34,313 nucleotides of DNA from positions 1-34,313 of the forward strand of contig NZ_FZOL01000040.1 in NCBI RefSeq assembly GCF_900188455.1, given 5' to 3'. A program made the position numbers and the translations under genes. This document shows, piece by piece, positions 14,061 to 22,420 of this stretch (its first letter is position 1; every line of letters starts with the position of its first letter). Origin of the DNA: Pseudomonas japonica (GTDB lineage: Bacteria; Pseudomonadota; Gammaproteobacteria; Pseudomonadales; Pseudomonadaceae). The notes beneath the pieces are model-generated. The model had not been told where the DNA came from. It was given only the letters and a program-made list of their open reading frames with translations, and did no database searches.

Positions 14061-14969
14061 ATGAGCATTGTTGCCACCCTCGACAAGGCCTCACCCTTCG
14101 ACGCCCTGCAGAAATGGCTACCCAAACTGGTCCTGGCCCCCAGCATGCTGATCGTGCTGGTCGGCTTCTACGGCTACATCCTCTGGACCTTGGTCCTGTC
14201 CTTCACCAACTCCAGCTTCATGCCCAGCTACAAGTGGGTCGGCCTGGCCCAGTACGCGCGGCTGATGGACAACGACCGCTGGTGGGTGGCGAGCAAGAAC
14301 CTGCTGCTCTTCGGCGGCCTGTTCATCGCCATCAGCCTCGTCGTCGGCGTGCTCCTGGCGGTGCTGCTGGACCAGCGCATCCGTCGCGAAGGCTTCATCC
14401 GCACGATCTATCTGTACCCCATGGCGCTGTCGATGATCGTCACCGGCACCGCCTGGAAGTGGCTGCTCAACCCGGGTCTGGGCCTCGACAAGCTGTTGCG
14501 TGACTGGGGCTGGGAAGGCGTGCGCTTCGACTGGCTGGTGGACCCGGACCGGGTCGTCTACTGCCTGGTGATCGCCGCGGTGTGGCAGGCCTCGGGCTTC
14601 GTCATGGCGCTGTTTCTCGCCGGGCTGCGCGGGGTCGATTCGTCCATCGTGCGCGCCGCCCAGGTCGACGGCGCGAGCCTGCCGACCATCTACCTGCGCA
14701 TCGTCCTGCCGAGCCTGCGCCCGGTGTTCTTCAGCGCCCTGATGATCCTCGCGCACATCGCGATCAAGAGTTTCGACCTGGTCGCCGCCATGACCGCCGG
14801 GGGCCCGGGCTACTCGTCCGACCTGCCGGCGATGTTCATGTATTCCTTCACCTTCAGCCGCGGCCAGATGGGCATGGGCTCGGCGAGCGCGATCCTGATG
14901 CTCGGCGCGATCCTGGCGATCCTGGTGCCGTACCTGTATTCGGAACTGCGAGGCAAGCGCCATGACTAG
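14061..14969 (+). CDS. gtsB: Glucose ABC transporter, inner-membrane permease 1
   Basis: This permease of 302 residues is one of two channel subunits for glucose import. Six helices are visible, starting with LVLAPSMLIVLVGFYGYILWTLVLSF (about 23-48). The ABC permease EAA loop reads RAAQVDGASLPTIYLRIVLPSLRP. It belongs to the MalF/UgpA group. The ATG at 14061 has only a weak GAGA upstream. It overlaps gtsC by 8 nt, so the two permeases are likely coupled in translation. The partner ATPase is GtsD. Confidence 0.94.
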   Translation: MSIVATLDKASPFDALQKWLPKLVLAPSMLIVLVGFYGYILWTLVLSFTNSSFMPSYKWVGLAQYARLMDNDRWWVASKNLLLFGGLFIAISLVVGVLLAVLLDQRIRREGFIRTIYLYPMALSMIVTGTAWKWLLNPGLGLDKLLRDWGWEGVRFDWLVDPDRVVYCLVIAAVWQASGFVMALFLAGLRGVDSSIVRAAQVDGASLPTIYLRIVLPSLRPVFFSALMILAHIAIKSFDLVAAMTAGGPGYSSDLPAMFMYSFTFSRGQMGMGSASAILMLGAILAILVPYLYSELRGKRHD

Positions 14970-15792
14970 TTCGCTGCGTCTGAGCCGCATCGCCATCTAT
15001 GCCACCCTGCTGGCGGCCTGCGCGGTGTACCTGATTCCCCTGCTGGTGATGCTCCTGACCAGCTTCAAGACCCCCGACGATATCCGCGCCGGTAACCTCC
15101 TGAGCTGGCCGGAGGTGGTCACCGGCATTGGCTGGATCAAGGCCTGGGACACGGTCGGCGGCTACTTCTGGAACTCGGTGAAGATCACCGTGCCGGCGGT
15201 GCTGATTTCCACCCTGCTCGGCGCGCTCAATGGCTACGTGCTGTCGATGTGGCGCTTCCGCGGTTCGCAGCTGTTCTTCGGGCTGCTCCTGTTCGGCTGC
15301 TTCCTGCCGTTCCAGACCGTGCTGCTGCCGGCCTCGTTCACCCTCGGCAAGCTCGGCCTGGCCAGCACCACCAGCGGCCTGGTGCTGGTGCACATCGTCT
15401 ACGGCCTGGCCTTCACCACGCTGTTCTTCCGCAACTACTACTGCAGCGTGCCGGAGGCCCTGGTGCGCGCGGCGCGGCTGGACGGGGCGGGGTTCTTCAC
15501 CATCTTCGGGCGGATCCTCCTGCCCATGTCGGTGCCGATCATCATGGTCTGCCTGATCTGGCAGTTCACCCAGATCTGGAACGACTTCCTGTTCGGCGTG
15601 GTGTTCGCCAGCGGCGACGCGCAACCGATCACCGTGGCCCTGAACAACCTGGTCAACACCAGCACCGGGGTCAAGGAATACAACGTCGACATGGCCGCGG
15701 CGATGATCGCCGGCCTGCCGACCCTGCTGGTCTACGTCCTCGCGGGCAAATACTTTCTGCGCGGCCTCACCGCCGGCGCGGTCAAGGGGTGA
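14962..15792 (+). CDS. gtsC: Glucose ABC transporter, inner-membrane permease 2
   Basis: This permease of 276 residues, MalG/UgpE group, pairs with GtsB. It opens with a membrane helix, IAIYATLLAACAVYLIPLLVMLLTSF, and carries the EAA motif RAARLDGAGFFTIFGRILLPMSVP before the last helices. Its C-terminus, VLAGKYFLRGLTAGAVKG, is the usual end of this group. It begins inside gtsB and ends 3 nt before gtsD. Confidence 0.94.
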   Translation: MTSSLRLSRIAIYATLLAACAVYLIPLLVMLLTSFKTPDDIRAGNLLSWPEVVTGIGWIKAWDTVGGYFWNSVKITVPAVLISTLLGALNGYVLSMWRFRGSQLFFGLLLFGCFLPFQTVLLPASFTLGKLGLASTTSGLVLVHIVYGLAFTTLFFRNYYCSVPEALVRAARLDGAGFFTIFGRILLPMSVPIIMVCLIWQFTQIWNDFLFGVVFASGDAQPITVALNNLVNTSTGVKEYNVDMAAAMIAGLPTLLVYVLAGKYFLRGLTAGAVKG

Positions 15793-15795
15793 AGC

Positions 15796-16950
15796 ATGGC
15801 AACGCTTGAACTGCGCAACGTCAACAAGAGCTATGGCAGCGGCTTGCCGGATACCTTGAAGGACATCGAACTGAAGATCGATTCCGGCGAATTCCTGATC
15901 CTGGTCGGCCCCTCCGGCTGCGGCAAATCCACGCTGATGAACTGCATCGCCGGCCTCGAGCAGATCAGCGGCGGGGCGATCCTGGTGGACGACGCCGATA
16001 TCAGCGGCATGAGCCCCAAGGACCGCGATATCGCCATGGTCTTCCAGTCCTACGCGCTGTACCCGACCATGAGCGTGCGCGACAACATCGCCTTCGGCCT
16101 GAAGATCCGCAAGATGCCGGCGGCGGCCATCGACGAGGAGGTGGCGCGGGTTTCCCGCCTGCTGCAGATCGAGCATCTGCTGTCGCGCAAGCCCGGCCAG
16201 CTTTCCGGTGGCCAGCAACAGCGCGTGGCCATGGGCCGGGCGCTGGCGCGGCGGCCGAAGATCTACCTGTTCGACGAGCCGTTGTCGAACCTCGACGCCA
16301 AGCTGCGGGTGGAGATGCGCACCGAGATCAAGCTGATGCATCAGCGCCTGAAGACCACCACGGTGTACGTCACCCACGACCAGATCGAGGCCATGACCCT
16401 GGGTGACAAGGTGGCGGTGATGAAGGACGGGCTGATCCAGCAGTTCGGCACACCGCAGCAGATCTACAACGATCCGGCCAACCTGTTCGTCGCCAGTTTC
16501 ATCGGTTCGCCGCCGATGAACTTCATTCCGCTGCGCCTGCAACGCCGGGACGGGCGCCTGATGGCGCTGCTCGACAGCGGCCAGGCCCGCTGCGAGCTGC
16601 CGCTGGGCTTCGACGAGGCGGGGCTGGAGGAGCGCGACGTGATCCTCGGCATCCGTCCGGAACAGATCGGCCTGGCGCCCGCCGAGGCCAACGGTCTGCC
16701 GACCATCCGTGCCGAAGTGCAGATCACCGAACCCACGGGGCCGGACCTGCTGCTGTTCGTCACCCTCAACCAGACCAAGGTCTGTTGCCGCCTGGCGCCG
16801 GATGTCCCGGCGCGGGTCGGCGACAGCCTGACCCTGCAGTTCGATCCGGGCCGGGTGCTGCTGTTCGACGCCGCCAGCGGCGCGCGCCTCGGCGGGATCG
16901 GCAGCCCGCGCACGACGACGGGCAACGTGGCGCAGTTCAAGGGCCGCTGA
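15796..16950 (+). CDS. gtsD: Glucose ABC transporter, ATP-binding subunit (MalK/UgpC type)
   Basis: This cytoplasmic ATPase of 384 residues drives GtsBC. Walker A is GPSGCGKST (about 38-46), the signature LSGGQQQRVAMGRALAR (about 136-152), Walker B IYLFDEP (about 156-162) and the switch histidine is in VTHDQIEAMT. A C-terminal MalK-like beta domain (IRPEQIGL) follows. Length is normal. The gap from gtsC is 3 nt and oprB follows after 44 nt, which makes a five-gene uptake operon. Confidence 0.95.
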   Translation: MATLELRNVNKSYGSGLPDTLKDIELKIDSGEFLILVGPSGCGKSTLMNCIAGLEQISGGAILVDDADISGMSPKDRDIAMVFQSYALYPTMSVRDNIAFGLKIRKMPAAAIDEEVARVSRLLQIEHLLSRKPGQLSGGQQQRVAMGRALARRPKIYLFDEPLSNLDAKLRVEMRTEIKLMHQRLKTTTVYVTHDQIEAMTLGDKVAVMKDGLIQQFGTPQQIYNDPANLFVASFIGSPPMNFIPLRLQRRDGRLMALLDSGQARCELPLGFDEAGLEERDVILGIRPEQIGLAPAEANGLPTIRAEVQITEPTGPDLLLFVTLNQTKVCCRLAPDVPARVGDSLTLQFDPGRVLLFDAASGARLGGIGSPRTTTGNVAQFKGR

Positions 16951-16971
16951 GCAGCATGAATGACCATCGAT

Positions 16972-16979
16972 AACAAGAA
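16972..16979 (+). promoter_or_regulatory. CA motif (candidate Crc/Hfq target) before oprB
   Basis: AACAAGAA matches AANAANAA. It lies just 5' of the oprB Shine-Dalgarno GAGGAAAG (16982-16989) and 15 nt before the ATG, positioned to block translation of the porin during catabolite repression. Confidence 0.65.
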
Positions 16980-16994
16980 ACGAGGAAAGAACGG

Positions 16995-18302
16995 ATGGAG
17001 TACTTCAAGCGCAGTCTGGGATTGAGTCCGCTGGCCTTGCTGGTGGCGGTGGCGAGCAACACGGCCCTGGGCGCCGGGGCTTTCGAGCCCTCGTCGAAAT
17101 GGATGAGCGGTGACTGGGGCGGGACCCGCACCGCATTGCTGGAGCAGGGCTACGACTTCACCCTCGACTACGTCGGCGAGGTGGCGGGCAACCTGCATGG
17201 CGGTTACAACGACGACAGGACGGCGCGCTACAGCGACCAGTTCGCCCTGGGCATGAAGCTCGACCTGCAGAAGATCCTTGGCTGGCAGGCTGCCGAGTTC
17301 AAGCTGGCGATCACCGAACGCAGCGGCCGCAACCTGTCCAACGACCGTATCAGCGACCCGCGTGCCGGGCAGTTCAGCTCGGTGCAGGAGGTCTGGGGTC
17401 GCGGCCAGACCTGGCGCCTGACGCAGATGTGGATCAAGCAGAAGTACTTCGATGGCGCCCTGGATGTGAAGGTCGGGCGCTTCGGTGAAGGCGAGGATTT
17501 CAACAGCTTCCCCTGCGACTTCCAGAACCTGGCGTTCTGCGGTTCGCAGGTGGGCAACTGGGTGGGTGGCATCTGGTACAACTGGCCGGTGAGCCAGTGG
17601 GCGATGCGCATCAAGTACAACATCACGCCGGAGTTCTTCGCCCAGGTCGGGGTGTTCGAACAGAATCCCTCCAACCTGGAAACCGGCAACGGCTTCAAGC
17701 TCAGCGGCAGCGGAACCAAGGGCATGATCCTGCCGGTGGAGCTGGTGTGGGCGCCGCGGGTCAATGGCCTGCCGGGGGAATACCGGCTCGGTTACTACTA
17801 CAGCACGGCCAAGGCCGCCGACATCGAAGAACCGTCGCGCTCGCATTCGAGCAAGCATGGCTGGTGGGTGGTGGCGCAGCAGCAGGTCACCGCGCACAAC
17901 GGCGATGCCAGTCGCGGCCTGAGCCTGTTCGCCAACTTCACCGTGCATGACAAGGCCACCAACGTGGTGGACAACTACCAGCAGGTCGGACTGGTCTACA
18001 AAGGCGCGTTCGATGCGCGGCCCAAGGACGACATCGGTTTTGGCGTGGCGCGGATTCATGTCAATGACGATGTGAAGCAGCGCGCCGAGTTGCTCAATGC
18101 CGCGAGCGGTATCGACGACTACGACAACCCGGGGTTCGTGCCGATCCAGCGCAGCGAGTACAACGCCGAGCTGTATTACGGCTTCCATGTCACCGACTGG
18201 CTGACCGTGCGACCGAACCTGCAGTACATCAAGCGTCCGGGTGGAGTGGAGGAGGTGGATAACGCGCTGGTGGCGGGGTTGAAGGTGCAGAGCTCGTTCT
18301 GA
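16995..18302 (+). CDS. oprB: Carbohydrate-selective outer-membrane porin OprB
   Basis: This 435-residue porin should let glucose and other sugars cross the outer membrane for GtsA. The N-terminus is a signal peptide of about 27 residues (SPLALLVAVASNTALGA). The mature protein starts with the OprB-family signature WMSGDWGGTRTALLEQGYDFTLDYVGE, and later contains paired beta-strand repeats and the aromatic C-terminal AGLKVQSSF that targets the outer membrane. It is the last gene of the gts operon. The next gene, hexR, is convergent and 60 nt away, with a palindrome and a terminator between them. Confidence 0.95.
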   Translation: MEYFKRSLGLSPLALLVAVASNTALGAGAFEPSSKWMSGDWGGTRTALLEQGYDFTLDYVGEVAGNLHGGYNDDRTARYSDQFALGMKLDLQKILGWQAAEFKLAITERSGRNLSNDRISDPRAGQFSSVQEVWGRGQTWRLTQMWIKQKYFDGALDVKVGRFGEGEDFNSFPCDFQNLAFCGSQVGNWVGGIWYNWPVSQWAMRIKYNITPEFFAQVGVFEQNPSNLETGNGFKLSGSGTKGMILPVELVWAPRVNGLPGEYRLGYYYSTAKAADIEEPSRSHSSKHGWWVVAQQQVTAHNGDASRGLSLFANFTVHDKATNVVDNYQQVGLVYKGAFDARPKDDIGFGVARIHVNDDVKQRAELLNAASGIDDYDNPGFVPIQRSEYNAELYYGFHVTDWLTVRPNLQYIKRPGGVEEVDNALVAGLKVQSSF

Positions 18303-18308
18303 TCGGTA

Positions 18309-18331
18309 ATTGTTGTAAATTTACCAACAAT
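18309..18331. promoter_or_regulatory. HexR-like palindrome between the 3' ends of oprB and hexR
   Basis: Perfect arms ATTGTTG and CAACAAT surround TAAATTTAC. Inside, TTGT-AAATTTA-CCAA (18313-18327) differs by one base from the HexR consensus TTGT-N7-ACAA. No start codon lies nearby on either strand, so it is not an ordinary promoter operator. Confidence 0.45.
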
Positions 18332-18352
18332 CGGGACCGCAACGCGGTCCCG
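18332..18352. terminator. Bidirectional hairpin between oprB and hexR
   Basis: A 9-bp GC-rich stem (CGGGACCGC, loop AAC, GCGGTCCCG) lies between two convergent stop codons. The T-tract is poor on both strands. It is the best candidate for the ends of both the gts-oprB and hexR transcripts. Confidence 0.6.
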
Positions 18353-18362
18353 GTTCCCGATC

Positions 18363-19232
18363 TCAACCCAACTCATCATCCAGCGGATAGCGGCTGGCAT
18401 TCAGGCTTTCCTTGATCTTGCGCAGATGCGGCTGGAAATCCGCCCCGCGGCGCAGGGTCATGCCGGTGGCCAGCACATCCAGCACGGTGAGCTGGATGAT
18501 CCGCGAAGTCATCGGCATGTAGATGTCGGTGTCTTCCGGCAGCGGAATGTTCAGGCTCAGGCTGCTGGCGTTGGCCAGTGGCGAGTCGGCGGCGGTCAGG
18601 GCCAGTACTGAGGCGCCGTTGTCCCGCGCCAGGCGCGCCACTTCCACCAGTTCGCGGGTGCGTCCGGTGTAGGAAATGATCACGAACAGGTCGCCGGTAT
18701 GCGCCACCGAGGCCAACATGCGCTGCATCAGCACGTCGGCATGGGCCGACACCGCGAGGTTGAAACGGAAGAACTTGTGCTGCGCATCCAGGGCCACCGG
18801 CGCCGACGCGCCCAGGCCGAAGAAATGGATCTGCCGGGCCTGGATCAGCATGTCCACGGCGCGGCTGATCAGCGCCGGGTCCAGTTGCCGGCAGGCGGCA
18901 TCCAGGGAAGCGATGGTGCTGCCGAAGATCTTCTGCGTGTAGGCTCCGGGATCGTCGTTCGGCTCCACCGCGCGACTGACGTAGGCGGCGCCGCTGGCCA
19001 GGCTCTGCGCCAGTTGCAGCTTGAGTTCCGGATAACCGCTGACCCCGAACGAGCGGCAGAAACGGTTGACCGTCGGTTCGCTGACCTTGGCCGCCTGGGC
19101 CAGTGCGGCGATGCTGAAACGGGTGGATTGCTGGGGGTTGCGGAGAATGACTTCGGCGACTTTGCGCTCAGCCTTGTTCAGATCGTCGAGACGGCCCTGG
19201 ATCTGTTCCAGGAGGTTTCGCACGCGGTCCAT
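18363..19232 (-). CDS. hexR: HexR, RpiR-family repressor of glucose catabolism
   Basis: This regulator of 289 residues represses zwf-pgl-eda, edd-glk-gltR-gtrS and gap in Pseudomonas and is released by 2-keto-3-deoxy-6-phosphogluconate. The N-terminal helix-turn-helix includes FSIAALAQAAKVSEPTVNRFCRSFGVSGYPELK. The SIS sugar-phosphate domain (about 120-250) has FFGLGASAPVALDAQHKFFR and IISYTGRTRELVEVARLA. The start MDRVRN at 19232 fits the family and has AAGGA 6 nt upstream; an in-frame codon at 19262 would only add ten unconserved residues. It is divergent from zwf across 201 nt. Confidence 0.96.
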   Translation of the reverse strand: MDRVRNLLEQIQGRLDDLNKAERKVAEVILRNPQQSTRFSIAALAQAAKVSEPTVNRFCRSFGVSGYPELKLQLAQSLASGAAYVSRAVEPNDDPGAYTQKIFGSTIASLDAACRQLDPALISRAVDMLIQARQIHFFGLGASAPVALDAQHKFFRFNLAVSAHADVLMQRMLASVAHTGDLFVIISYTGRTRELVEVARLARDNGASVLALTAADSPLANASSLSLNIPLPEDTDIYMPMTSRIIQLTVLDVLATGMTLRRGADFQPHLRKIKESLNASRYPLDDELG

Positions 19233-19351
19233 GGGGATTCCTTCGGTCAGGGAGTCGGCCAATTCACGCGGGCGCGGGCCGGGTTCACAAGGTCGTATCC
19301 TACTGATGGCATGGTTGCTGCACCACTTGAATCTGTCTGGCGAGTCAAATG

Positions 19352-19368
19352 TTGTGGTTTTTACTACA
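19352..19368. promoter_or_regulatory. Candidate HexR operator in the hexR-zwf intergenic region
   Basis: TTGTGGTTTTTACTACA is an imperfect palindrome (TGTRGT, 4 nt, ACYACA) just upstream of the zwf -35. Spacing between half-sites is longer than in the TTGT-N7-ACAA sites near gapA and edd. Two further CTACA half-sites follow at 19383-19387 and 19404-19408, about two helical turns apart, within the zwf promoter. Confidence 0.5.
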
Positions 19369-19375
19369 TTTTCTC

Positions 19376-19404
19376 TTGATAACTACAGTCGAAAACGGTA
19401 TTTC
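19376..19404 (+). promoter_or_regulatory. zwf promoter
   Basis: TTGATA (19376-19381) and TATTTC (19399-19404) have a 17-nt spacer, predicting a start near 19411 and a leader of about 23 nt before the ATG at 19434. CTACA half-sites lie in the spacer and at the -10, consistent with repression by HexR. Confidence 0.55.
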
Positions 19405-19433
19405 TACAACTACTCGGTAAAAGAACCTACATC

Positions 19434-20906
19434 ATGTCTTCGATCAGTGTTGAGCCCTGCACCTTTGCCCTGTTCGGCGCCCTCGGCGACCTGGCGTTGC
19501 GCAAGCTGTTCCCGGCGCTCTACCAGCTCGACCGCGCCGAACTGCTGCATCCCCACACGCGCCTGCTGGCCCTGGCCCGCGAGGCCGGTAGCGTCGAGCA
19601 GCACCTGGCCTCGATCGAAGCGCACCTGCGCGAATTCGTTGCCGCCGAAGAGCTGGATGCCAGCGTGCTGCAGCGCTTTCTGGCGCGGCTCGGCTACCTG
19701 CACATGGATTTCCTCGATACCCAGGCCTATGCGGCGCTGGCCACGGCAGTCGCCCCGGATGCGCCGCTGATCGCCTACTTCGCCACGCCAGCGGCGGTGT
19801 ATGGCGGCATCTGCGAAAACCTGGCGAAAGCCGGTCTGGCCGAACGCACCCGGGTAGTGCTGGAAAAGCCCATCGGTCACGACCTGGAGTCGTCGCGGCG
19901 GGTCAATGACGCGGTGGCCCAGGTCTTTCCGGAGAACCGCGTCTATCGCATCGACCACTACCTGGGCAAGGAAACCGTACAGAACCTGATCGCCCTGCGT
20001 TTCGCCAACAGCCTGTTCGAGACCCAGTGGAACCAGACCTCGATTTCCCATGTGGAAATCACCGTCGCCGAGAAGGTCGGCATCGAAGGGCGCTGGGGCT
20101 ACTTCGACAAGGCCGGGCAACTGCGCGACATGATCCAGAACCACTTGCTGCAACTGCTCTGCCTGATCGCCATGGACCCGCCCAGCGACCTTTCCGCCGA
20201 CAGTATTCGCGACGAGAAGGTCAAGGTGCTCAAGGCCCTGGCACCGATCAGTGGCGAAGGTCTCGGCACCCGTGTGGTGCGTGGCCAGTACATTGCGGGG
20301 CACAGCGACGGTCGTGCGCTGCCGGGCTACCTGGATGAAGACAACGCCAACACCCACAGCGACACCGAGACCTTCGTCGCCCTGCGTGCCGATATACGCA
20401 ACTGGCGCTGGGCCGGGGTGCCGTTCTACCTGCGTACCGGCAAGCGCATGCCGCAGAAGCTGTCGCAGATCGTCATTCATTTCAAGGAACCGCAGCACTA
20501 TATCTTCGCTGCGGAACAGCGTTTGCAGATCGGCAACAAGCTGATCATCCGCCTGCAGCCGGACGAGGGCATCTCGCTGCGGGTGATGACCAAGGAGCAG
20601 GGCCTGGACAAGGGCATGCAACTGCGCAGCAGCCCGCTGCAACTGAATTTCTCCGACAGCACCTGGCGCAGCGCGCGGATTCCCGACGCCTACGAACGGT
20701 TGCTGCTGGAGGTGATGCGCGGCAATCAGAACCTGTTTGTTCGCAAGGATGAAATCGAATATGCGTGGAAATGGTGCGACCAACTGATTGCCGGCTGGAA
20801 GCAATCCGGCGAGGCGCCCCGGCCGTATGCCGCGGGAACCTGGGGGCCGGTGGCGGCGGTCGCGCTGATTACCCGCGATGGGAGGTCTTGGTATGGCGAT
20901 ATCTGA
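19434..20906 (+). CDS. zwf: Glucose-6-phosphate 1-dehydrogenase
   Basis: This 490-residue cytoplasmic enzyme oxidises glucose-6-phosphate to 6-phosphogluconolactone with NADP+ or NAD+. The nucleotide-binding loop FGALGDLALRKLFPALYQLDR is at the N-terminus, the conserved EKPIGHDL and the substrate-binding active-site motif RIDHYLGKETVQNL are mid-protein, and RTGKRMPQK is also typical. Length is normal. It begins the zwf-pgl-eda operon and overlaps pgl by 14 nt. Pseudomonads carry several zwf copies; this one, linked to pgl, eda and hexR, is the main Entner-Doudoroff form (zwf-1 in P. putida). Confidence 0.96.
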   Translation: MSSISVEPCTFALFGALGDLALRKLFPALYQLDRAELLHPHTRLLALAREAGSVEQHLASIEAHLREFVAAEELDASVLQRFLARLGYLHMDFLDTQAYAALATAVAPDAPLIAYFATPAAVYGGICENLAKAGLAERTRVVLEKPIGHDLESSRRVNDAVAQVFPENRVYRIDHYLGKETVQNLIALRFANSLFETQWNQTSISHVEITVAEKVGIEGRWGYFDKAGQLRDMIQNHLLQLLCLIAMDPPSDLSADSIRDEKVKVLKALAPISGEGLGTRVVRGQYIAGHSDGRALPGYLDEDNANTHSDTETFVALRADIRNWRWAGVPFYLRTGKRMPQKLSQIVIHFKEPQHYIFAAEQRLQIGNKLIIRLQPDEGISLRVMTKEQGLDKGMQLRSSPLQLNFSDSTWRSARIPDAYERLLLEVMRGNQNLFVRKDEIEYAWKWCDQLIAGWKQSGEAPRPYAAGTWGPVAAVALITRDGRSWYGDI

Positions 20907-21606
20907 AGTGCAGTGGCCGGCGACGGTCACCGTGCATGAACTGACGACAGCACAGCAACTGGCCAGGCGCCTGGCAACCGACGTTGCCCAGCGCCTGCGC
21001 GCGGCGATCGCGGCGAAGGCCGGGGCCGTCCTGGTGGTTTCCGGTGGGCGCAGCCCGGTGGCGTTCTTCCAGGCATTGAGCGAGGAAGCGCTGGACTGGT
21101 CGAAGGTCACCGTCAGCCTTGCCGACGAGCGCTGGGTGCCGGTGGCGCACGCCGACAGCAACGAGGGCCTGATCCGCCGCTATCTGCTCCAGGGCAACGC
21201 GGCGAAGGCCCGTTTCTTCGGCCTGTACCGCAACGCCGCCACCCTCGACGCCGCCGCGCTAGCTGCCGACCAGGCCCTGGCCGAACTGCCGCCGATCGAT
21301 GTGCTGGTGCTGGGCATGGGCGACGATGGCCACACCGCTTCGCTGTTCCCGGGCAGCCCCGAGCTGGGCGAAGGACTGCGGCCCGACGCCGAGCGCCGCT
21401 GCCTGCCGATGCTGGCGCCGAGCGTGCCGCACCAGCGCCTGAGCCTGACCCGGCGAGTGCTGGCCACGGCCGGCTTCACCGCCTTGTCCGTGCAAGGTTC
21501 CGGCAAACTCGCTACCCTGCGCGCCGCGCTGGCCGGCGATGACCTGGCGCAGATGCCGATTCGCGCCTTTCTTCACGACCCTTTGAGCATCTACTGGTGC
21601 CCATGA
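20893..21606 (+). CDS. pgl: 6-Phosphogluconolactonase
   Basis: This 237-residue cytoplasmic hydrolase opens 6-phosphogluconolactone to 6-phosphogluconate. DevB/Pgl-family motifs are VVSGGRSPVAFF, VSLADERWVP and LGMGDDGHTASLFPG. The ATG at 20893 has GGAGG (20881-20885) at ideal spacing; a slightly longer reading from 20878 is unnecessary. The start lies inside the end of zwf, so the two are translationally coupled. eda follows after 16 nt. Confidence 0.95.
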   Translation: MAISEVQWPATVTVHELTTAQQLARRLATDVAQRLRAAIAAKAGAVLVVSGGRSPVAFFQALSEEALDWSKVTVSLADERWVPVAHADSNEGLIRRYLLQGNAAKARFFGLYRNAATLDAAALAADQALAELPPIDVLVLGMGDDGHTASLFPGSPELGEGLRPDAERRCLPMLAPSVPHQRLSLTRRVLATAGFTALSVQGSGKLATLRAALAGDDLAQMPIRAFLHDPLSIYWCP

Positions 21607-21622
21607 GCCAAGGACCACTGTC

Positions 21623-22300
21623 ATGACCACGCTCGAACGCCAAACGCCATTGCCGACCATGGCCGAAAAAATCGCCCGGATCGACGCGATCTGTGGCCAG
21701 GCGCGCATCCTGCCGGTGATCACCATCGCCCGTGAGGCCGATATCCTGCCGCTGGCCGATGCCCTGGCCGCTGGCGGTATCCGCACCCTGGAAGTGACCC
21801 TGCGCTCCGCGCACGGGCTCAAGGCCATCGAGGTCCTGCGCGAGCAGCGTCCGCACCTGTGCGTCGGCGCGGGCACCGTGCTCGATCGTGCGCAGTTCGA
21901 CGCGGTGACGGCGGCGGGGGCGCAATTCGTGGTCACCCCGGGAGTGACCCAGGAGATTCTCCAGGCCGGCGTCGACAGCGAAATCCCGCTGTTGCCGGGG
22001 ATCTGCACGCCGTCGGAAATCATGATGGGCTACGCCATGGGCTATCGGCGCTTCAAGCTGTTTCCGGCGGAAATCAGCGGCGGTGTGGCGGCGATCAAGG
22101 CCTTCGCCGGGCCGTTCGCCGATGTGCGTTTCTGCCCGACCGGCGGGGTCAAGCCGAGCAACCTGCACAGCTACATGAGCCTGCCCAATGTCATGTGCGT
22201 GGGCGGCACCTGGATGCTCGACAGTGCCTGGATCAGCAAGGGTGACTGGGCCGCGGTGGAGAAGTGCAGCGCCGAGGCGATGGCGATGTTCGAGGAATAA
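21623..22300 (+). CDS. eda: 2-Keto-3-deoxy-6-phosphogluconate (KDPG) aldolase
   Basis: This class I aldolase of 225 residues splits KDPG into pyruvate and glyceraldehyde-3-phosphate, finishing the pathway and removing the HexR effector. The catalytic Glu is in LEVTLRSAHG, the Schiff-base Lys in YRRFKLFPAE, and CVGAGTVLD and FCPTGGVK bind the substrate. AAGGA lies 8 nt before the ATG. It ends the zwf-pgl-eda operon and is followed by a strong terminator. Confidence 0.96.
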   Translation: MTTLERQTPLPTMAEKIARIDAICGQARILPVITIAREADILPLADALAAGGIRTLEVTLRSAHGLKAIEVLREQRPHLCVGAGTVLDRAQFDAVTAAGAQFVVTPGVTQEILQAGVDSEIPLLPGICTPSEIMMGYAMGYRRFKLFPAEISGGVAAIKAFAGPFADVRFCPTGGVKPSNLHSYMSLPNVMCVGGTWMLDSAWISKGDWAAVEKCSAEAMAMFEE

Positions 22301-22327
22301 CCCTTACGTTGTGTTTTACGGCTGTTC

Positions 22328-22355
22328 GGGGCGCTTGGTCGGCGCCCCTTTTTTT
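22328..22355 (+). terminator. Intrinsic terminator of zwf-pgl-eda
   Basis: A GGGGCGC / GCGCCCC stem with a 7-nt loop is followed by seven T residues (22349-22355), 28 nt after the eda stop. Confidence 0.9.
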
Positions 22356-22371
22356 GCCTGGGGGCGGCAAT

Positions 22372-22400
22372 AAAAAAAGCCCGCATCTCACGATGCGGGC
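22372..22400 (-). terminator. Intrinsic terminator of leuA
   Basis: On the minus strand a 9-bp stem, GCCCGCATC / GATGCGGGC, with a 4-nt loop leads into a run of seven U (complement of 22372-22378), 21 nt beyond the leuA stop. It faces the eda terminator. Confidence 0.9.
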
Positions 22401-22420
22401 TTCGTCACTCGGCGGATGGC

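Noticed and set aside
19233..19262. Ten-residue extension of HexR
   Set aside because: The family begins at MDRVRN, which has a good AAGGA at proper distance.
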